Source: a virus
IMG/VR virus record: IMGVR_UViG_3300032898_000005
Span: 1-59,312 of that record
DNA: 59,312 bases
Reading direction: 5' to 3' (one strand)
Positions within the stretch are counted from its first letter, which is position 1, and each line of letters begins with the position of its first letter. Under the pieces are notes generated by a model that had not been told where the DNA came from, searched no databases, and was given only the letters and a program-made list of their open reading frames with translations. The position numbers were made by a program, and so were the translations under genes. Shown here piece by piece: positions 54,867 through 59,312 of this stretch.

Positions 54867-57800
54867 TCACCACGCCAGGGCGTTCGAGCCGATGACGTCC
54901 CGGCCAGCTACGTCGGCCTGCAGGACGGTGCCCTCGGGCACGTACGGGCTCTGCTGGTAGTCGGTCGTCCAGGTACCGGGGCCGATGTGCGTCTCGACGC
55001 GCTGGGTGATCACGGGGAGATTGTACCGCGTCGGGTTGAGCGGGGACCTGATGGTGACGGCCGGGTCGCCCAGGTCGGTCTGCAAGATCGAGTTGAAGGT
55101 GGCGGGCCGGGAGTGCGAGACCACGGTAATCGAGCGGACGCGGATCGAGGGTCGCTGGTACTTGCCGATGGACCAGTTGGCGCGATCGTAGGCGTCGCCC
55201 GCGGTGGTGCCCGAGACGGCCTGCTGGAGCGGTCCGCGCTGGAAGTACTGCAGGATCGACGGCTGGTTGACCACGGTGGGGGTGGCGGTGGTGATCGTGC
55301 CCTCGGTGACGGACGCCTTTACCGAGTTGTTCACGTAGGTGTTGTCGTAGTCCATCGCCTGGGCGGGCAGGTACGTGACCTGATCGTTCTGCAGGCGGAT
55401 CGCGGCCTGGTCCACGTACACCTGCGTGGTAGTGGGCGGGGTGCCGCCGATGACCACGCGGAGGTGGCCGTACGATGCGGTGGCGGGGGAGGGGCCGATG
55501 GGATTCACGGGCACCCAGACGCCCGGCGGCAGCGCGATGTCCGGACCGCCCGTGCTGGACAGGTACGTGTTGCTGGAGTTGTACCAGTCGACCTGGATAC
55601 CGGCCCCGCCGTACCAGCCGCCCGGCGACATCAGCCAGGTCTCCAGGTCGTACCCGGTCGACGGGCTCACGGGTATCTGCCCGCCGGAGTCGGCGTTGAG
55701 GCTGCAGCCCGAGCTGGTGCCGTTGAACGTGAGCAGGCAGGACTGGGAGAAGGTGAATCTGGCAGCGCTCGTGATCGAGGCGGTGCAGTTCGTGGCGGAC
55801 CAGCCGGTGAGGCCCTGCTGGAAGTTCCAGTTGGCGTTTAGCGGCCCTACCGGCTCGTCTCCGAACGTGACGGCGGCGGTCTGGTTGAACTGGACCTGAC
55901 GGGTCTGGAGGACCAGGTTGCCGTTGGCGATACCGGCCCATCGCGCGGCGAACGACAGGGCGTCCCCGTTCAGCGCGCTGGCCAGGCTGGACCCGGCGGT
56001 GGAGTAGGCCGGGCCAAGCTCGGAGTACAGGTCCTGCGGCCCGGCCAGGCCGAGGTTGAGGCCAGCCCACGCGACGTATCGCAGGGCGCGGTCGGTCAGC
56101 CCGTCCTGGCCGAACCCGGACAGGCCCGACAGGACGTGGCAGACCTGCCGCCAGCTCGGCATCGCCCCGGGGAACATGCATCCGTACGACATGGCGTACT
56201 GATAGGTGTCGTAGTAGTTGCCGTAAGCGTATACCGCCTGGCCGAACGCGATGGCCACGGCGTTGCCCGGGGTGGCGGTGTAGGGCAGCGTCGAGGAGAC
56301 CCCGCCGTTGAGAGTTACGGTAACGGTCGACGAGGTAAGCTCGATATGTATCAGGTTGGACGGTATGCTGAACGTGGACCCGTTGATCGGGTAGTTGTTG
56401 ACGCCCAGCGGGGCTATGACGGTAAACCCGGAGCTGCTGTTGGTGGCGAAGACCAGGGACGGGATGTCGTTGGTCGTGGTGAACTGAGCCCCGACGAATA
56501 CCAGGGACCCGGGGCCGAGTCCCACCGTATTCAGGTCGGGCGGGTACGCCAGCGAGAACAGCTTGATGGTGCGGGTGGCGGTTACGGCGGTGGTGACATA
56601 CGGCACGGCTGCCCAGAACTCGAATGAGCAGGGCACCCCCGGCATGGCCGGGTCGGGGCCGTACAGCACCCCGGCCCCGGGGGCGGCGACAGTGGAGGGG
56701 GAGGTGTCCGCCGACTCGCCCATGCCGGTGCCGGAGTCGCCCAGCAGGCCGGAGGTCTGGCCGGTGATCACCGGGACGTTCGCCCCGTTGGTATAGGTGC
56801 CCGACTTGGCGTTGTACAGGGAGGTGTTGCCCGCAAACATGCCGTCGACCCCGGACAGCGGAATCTCCGCATCGGGGGCGGTGTACTGCTCGTTGAACGG
56901 CAGGCTGATGTACGGCATGTCGGCCAGGATCTCGCCCTGCACCGCCGAGGGCAGGTTCACGGAGGACGCGACGCCTACCACGTCGGTGGCGATAAGGTTG
57001 GACCAGCCCCACTGCGGGAAGTCGGGCCAGTCCTGCGGCCAGCGCTCGACGTAGCCGAACCCCACCGGGTACCGGCGGCCCTGCCAGAAGCACGACACTC
57101 GCGTGGGTACGCCGAGCCGGACCAGCCCGGTCTGCATCGGGATCGATCCTATGGCGAACCCTACCTCGGCAACGTAGAATTCCTGGGTCGGGGACCCGGA
57201 CACCGTGAGCAGCGCGGTGATCGACGCCAGGTCGGCGGGCACGACGCCGGTGGCGGACAGCTGGGTCCACACCCCGGCGGGCACGTTGGTAAGGGTCTGG
57301 CTCCCGAGGACGGTGGTGGACCCCGCCAGGCTGGTGGCCTCCAGCTGCAGCTCGGTGTTGCCGCTGGCCCACCCGGACGGGAACATCACCCAGAGCGATG
57401 CGGTCACCGGGTAGTTGACGTTGATCGCGCCGGAGTAGACGTACTTGACGCCGATCACGGAGCCCGAGGACGGGGTGACGCCCAGGGACTCGTTGGCGTA
57501 GGCACCGGGGGCGGACGCGAACGTCTGGGCGGCGGTCATGCCGAGCTGGGCCGAGCCCGAGGTGACCGACCAGCCGGAGGTGCCGAGCAGCTGCATGGCC
57601 GGGTCCGGGTTGAGCGCGTTCGAGTAGAACACCGACCCGGCCCACTGCGGGTCGAAGTCCCCGGCCTGGTTGTTCATGGCGATGGTCATCTGCCCGGCCT
57701 CGGGCTGGGCCAGCTCGTACTGCTGGCCGCGCGAGGACGAGATCGCCACCTGGCCCTGCTTGCCCAGGGCATAGGTGCCCAGGTTAGTCCACTGGTCGTC

Positions 57801-59312
57801 CAGGATCGCGGCGGTGTTGTCGCCCGGATTCGCTCCGAACGCCTGCTCGACCAGGACGCGGGGGAACACCGACCGGGACTGGGCGGGCAGCGCGCTGGCC
57901 ATGCTGATCCCGACCATCAGCGCCACCGAGTTGCATACCTCGGTGTTGCCGATGGTCCAGGCGGCGGTAGCGGTGGTCAGCGGCGCGCAGGCCATGTAAG
58001 CCGTGGACATCTGAACCGTGGTCGAGGTGGTCCCGCCCGAGCCGCTGGATTCGGCCAGGATCTGGGTCCACCCGTAACTCGGGGACGATATGCTGTTGCC
58101 GTAGTACTGGTTCGCCACGGCGGAGAACACGTAGTCTGCGGTGGCGGTGGTGCCGCTGAGCGAGAGCGACGTGCCGCCGGTGCCGCTGGCCACGTGGAAG
58201 TCGAGCAGCGGCCAGTAGGACGCGGGCAGCCCATCCAGCTCGATCACCTGGAACATGAACGAGCCGGAGTAGCCCTGCGGGCAGAACGACAGCCAGCCCT
58301 CCACGGCCATCGCGTTGGAGCACACGAACGCGGCCAGCCGCACTCCGCTGATCACCTGGCCGGAGTCCCCGACGTACCGCCACCAGTTGCCCTGGTTGTC
58401 GGCCACGGCCCCGGCCGGAGTGGGCACGTAAGCGGACGCGGTGTTCCACGCGGCCAGCACCAGCAGCATGTTCCCCTGGTCGTTCCCGGGGGTCACCGCC
58501 CGGGGTCCGCAGTTCGGGGTGGTCAGTGCCTCGGTGAACGTGTAGCCGGTGGTGACGTTGACCACCGACACGGGCGAGATCACCGTAGCGTTGGTATTGA
58601 AGTTGGCGAACGTGGAGGTGCCCGACAAGCCGGACCCGTTGTCGGCCGCGTAGCACTGGACGTTGGTCGAGGTGATGGCGATCGAGTACGCGGTGGACCA
58701 GAGGTTGAACCAGGTGATGCCGTCCGACGACACGTCGAAGTAAACCGACCCGTCGAACTCGCGGATCCGCCACCAGGCGTGGTTAGTGGCGCTGTAGGCG
58801 ACGGTGCCGACCGTAGTAGGGACCCCGGCGGCCTCGTAGACCGCCACCAGGTTAGCGCCGTCGTAGTGCATCTCGAAGTAGTTGGAGCTGCTGGACCCCA
58901 CCTGCAGTGCGGTCCGGGTGCTCGCCCGGATCTGCGGGCTTACCTTCACCTGGTAGTACGACCCGGTGAGGTCGGCGGCGGTGCCCGACTTGAGACCGGC
59001 GGTGCCGCTGGCCGCGTAGGGGACGGTGGCCAGGCCGCCGGAGATCGACGGCGATCCGAAGCTGTTTCCCCACTTAGAGGACAGGGTAGACGGCGTGTTG
59101 AAGTCGTCAAACAGGGCGGGCACCTGGAGCCCGGCCCCGGACGCCAGGCTGAGCCCGGACGGCGATCCGGCGGGGGCGGCCAGGGCCATCGTGGCGGTGA
59201 CGCCGGAGACCGACACCGGGCCGCTCGACACCGACACCGCCCCGGCCGGGGCGGCGAGGGCGAGGGCGGCCACCGCCCCGTTTATGCCGGATACCGAGGG
59301 AGCGCCCGCCGG
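54867..59312 (-). CDS. Large tail protein, main part (N-terminus at 1-899)
   Basis: Open frame through the right end of the window; its true start is ATG at 899 of the left end after closing the circle, giving about 1708 residues. It contains FDDFNTPSTLSSKWGN and a carbohydrate-binding-type beta sandwich (YYQVKVSPQIRASTRTALQV, NYFEMHYDGANLVAVYEAAG, WWRIREFDGSVYFDVSSDG), then a long beta-rich region that includes QMTIAMNNQAGDFDPQWAGS, typical of baseplate/tail-tip proteins that display fibres. Overlaps nothing; a 4-bp gap precedes the C1q-like protein. Main adsorption-apparatus candidate. Confidence 0.85.
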   Translation of the reverse strand, partial: PAGAPSVSGINGAVAALALAAPAGAVSVSSGPVSVSGVTATMALAAPAGSPSGLSLASGAGLQVPALFDDFNTPSTLSSKWGNSFGSPSISGGLATVPYAASGTAGLKSGTAADLTGSYYQVKVSPQIRASTRTALQVGSSSSNYFEMHYDGANLVAVYEAAGVPTTVGTVAYSATNHAWWRIREFDGSVYFDVSSDGITWFNLWSTAYSIAITSTNVQCYAADNGSGLSGTSTFANFNTNATVISPVSVVNVTTGYTFTEALTTPNCGPRAVTPGNDQGNMLLVLAAWNTASAYVPTPAGAVADNQGNWWRYVGDSGQVISGVRLAAFVCSNAMAVEGWLSFCPQGYSGSFMFQVIELDGLPASYWPLLDFHVASGTGGTSLSLSGTTATADYVFSAVANQYYGNSISSPSYGWTQILAESSGSGGTTSTTVQMSTAYMACAPLTTATAAWTIGNTEVCNSVALMVGISMASALPAQSRSVFPRVLVEQAFGANPGDNTAAILDDQWTNLGTYALGKQGQVAISSSRGQQYELAQPEAGQMTIAMNNQAGDFDPQWAGSVFYSNALNPDPAMQLLGTSGWSVTSGSAQLGMTAAQTFASAPGAYANESLGVTPSSGSVIGVKYVYSGAINVNYPVTASLWVMFPSGWASGNTELQLEATSLAGSTTVLGSQTLTNVPAGVWTQLSATGVVPADLASITALLTVSGSPTQEFYVAEVGFAIGSIPMQTGLVRLGVPTRVSCFWQGRRYPVGFGYVERWPQDWPDFPQWGWSNLIATDVVGVASSVNLPSAVQGEILADMPYISLPFNEQYTAPDAEIPLSGVDGMFAGNTSLYNAKSGTYTNGANVPVITGQTSGLLGDSGTGMGESADTSPSTVAAPGAGVLYGPDPAMPGVPCSFEFWAAVPYVTTAVTATRTIKLFSLAYPPDLNTVGLGPGSLVFVGAQFTTTNDIPSLVFATNSSSGFTVIAPLGVNNYPINGSTFSIPSNLIHIELTSSTVTVTLNGGVSSTLPYTATPGNAVAIAFGQAVYAYGNYYDTYQYAMSYGCMFPGAMPSWRQVCHVLSGLSGFGQDGLTDRALRYVAWAGLNLGLAGPQDLYSELGPAYSTAGSSLASALNGDALSFAARWAGIANGNLVLQTRQVQFNQTAAVTFGDEPVGPLNANWNFQQGLTGWSATNCTASITSAARFTFSQSCLLTFNGTSSGCSLNADSGGQIPVSPSTGYDLETWLMSPGGWYGGAGIQVDWYNSSNTYLSSTGGPDIALPPGVWVPVNPIGPSPATASYGHLRVVIGGTPPTTTQVYVDQAAIRLQNDQVTYLPAQAMDYDNTYVNNSVKASVTEGTITTATPTVVNQPSILQYFQRGPLQQAVSGTTAGDAYDRANWSIGKYQRPSIRVRSITVVSHSRPATFNSILQTDLGDPAVTIRSPLNPTRYNLPVITQRVETHIGPGTWTTDYQQSPYVPEGTVLQADVAGRDVIGSNALAW
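56975..56990 (+). repeat. Dispersed polar motif, site 14
   Basis: CTACCACGTCGGTGGC inside the large tail protein gene (read there as A-T-D-V-V-G). Confidence 0.6.
59095..59312. repeat. Terminal overlap with positions 1-218
   Basis: The 218 bases repeat 1-218 with a single difference (A at 91, G at 59185, changing Val to Ala in the tail protein). The tail gene is in phase across the join. It indicates a circular or circularly permuted genome of about 59,094 bp; a real terminal repeat is less likely because the end falls inside a coding repeat. Confidence 0.88.

Noticed and set aside
55419-55432. Reverse-oriented copy of the dispersed motif
   Set aside because: Only the core CACCNNCGTGGTAG matches; the outer bases differ and it is explained by the T-T-T-Q-V codons of the tail gene.
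54862-57645. Long 927-residue minus-strand frame inside the tail gene
   Set aside because: Arg/Pro/His/Gly-rich with no fold-like pattern, in another phase of the clearly coding tail protein; a GC-rich shadow frame.
1-59312. Integrase, transposase, CRISPR array
   Set aside because: Searched by eye on both strands; no tyrosine or serine recombinase motifs, no insertion sequence ends and no spaced repeats were seen.
59095-59312. Physical direct terminal repeat of a linear phage genome
   Set aside because: The end lies inside a coding repeat and splits a gene in phase; circular closure of the assembly explains it better.

Overview
The window is an essentially complete genome of a tailed (siphovirus-type) bacteriophage. 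It is GC-rich, uses many GTG and TTG starts with GGAGG-type ribosome sites, and its proteins resemble actinobacteriophage families, so an actinobacterial host is inferred. Positions 59095-59312 repeat positions 1-218 with one mismatch, so the contig closes into a circle of about 59,094 bp. One large tail gene is cut by the arbitrary break: it starts at 899, runs left off position 1, and continues at 59312-54867. No tRNA, CRISPR array, integrase or insertion sequence was seen.

Layout, following transcription (almost all on the minus strand). Packaging and head: terminase small (30189-30782) and large (27572-29134) subunits; a 2.4 kilo-residue portal fused to MuF, Nudix, ParB-like and ADP-ribosyltransferase-like modules (16719-23909); a fused protease/scaffold with a DnaJ-type zinc domain (12894-15362); major capsid protein (10956-12881); HNH endonuclease; head-surface and connector proteins (6838-10439). 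Tail: tube protein, frameshifted assembly chaperones, tape measure and small tail proteins (893-6583), then the split large tail protein and a second tail protein (53078-54862). Lysis: holin with an apparent -1 frameshift extension, a membrane protein and an endolysin (51705-53068).

Replication and nucleotide metabolism occupy 33.7-50 kb. One operon carries dUTPase, a MazG-like protein and a PurA homologue whose catalytic Asp is Ser, the signature of PurZ. These predict that the phage replaces adenine in its DNA by 2-aminoadenine (Z). The next operon carries a family A DNA polymerase with 3'-5' exonuclease, an RNase H-like resolvase candidate, a HAD-type protein and an adenine-N6 methyltransferase. 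Further genes encode a primase-polymerase/helicase, a UvrD-like helicase on the plus strand, an SSB-like protein, a Sak4-type RecA ATPase and a Cas4/RecB-like nuclease. A small plus-strand island (50.1-51.8 kb) begins with an XRE-type regulator.

Regulation is unusually readable. More than 20 promoters share TTGnCn, usually an 18-bp spacer, and a -10 hexamer; the -35 region is a near-palindrome (TTGWCNNNGTGWCAA) that in two places fires both ways. Several starts lie exactly 6 nt after the -10 box, implying leaderless mRNAs. Strong GC hairpins without U-tracts close most units. A dispersed 16-bp motif, TTACCACGNNGGTGGC, occurs about 14 times in one orientation across genes, gaps and terminator loops and has no evident explanation.
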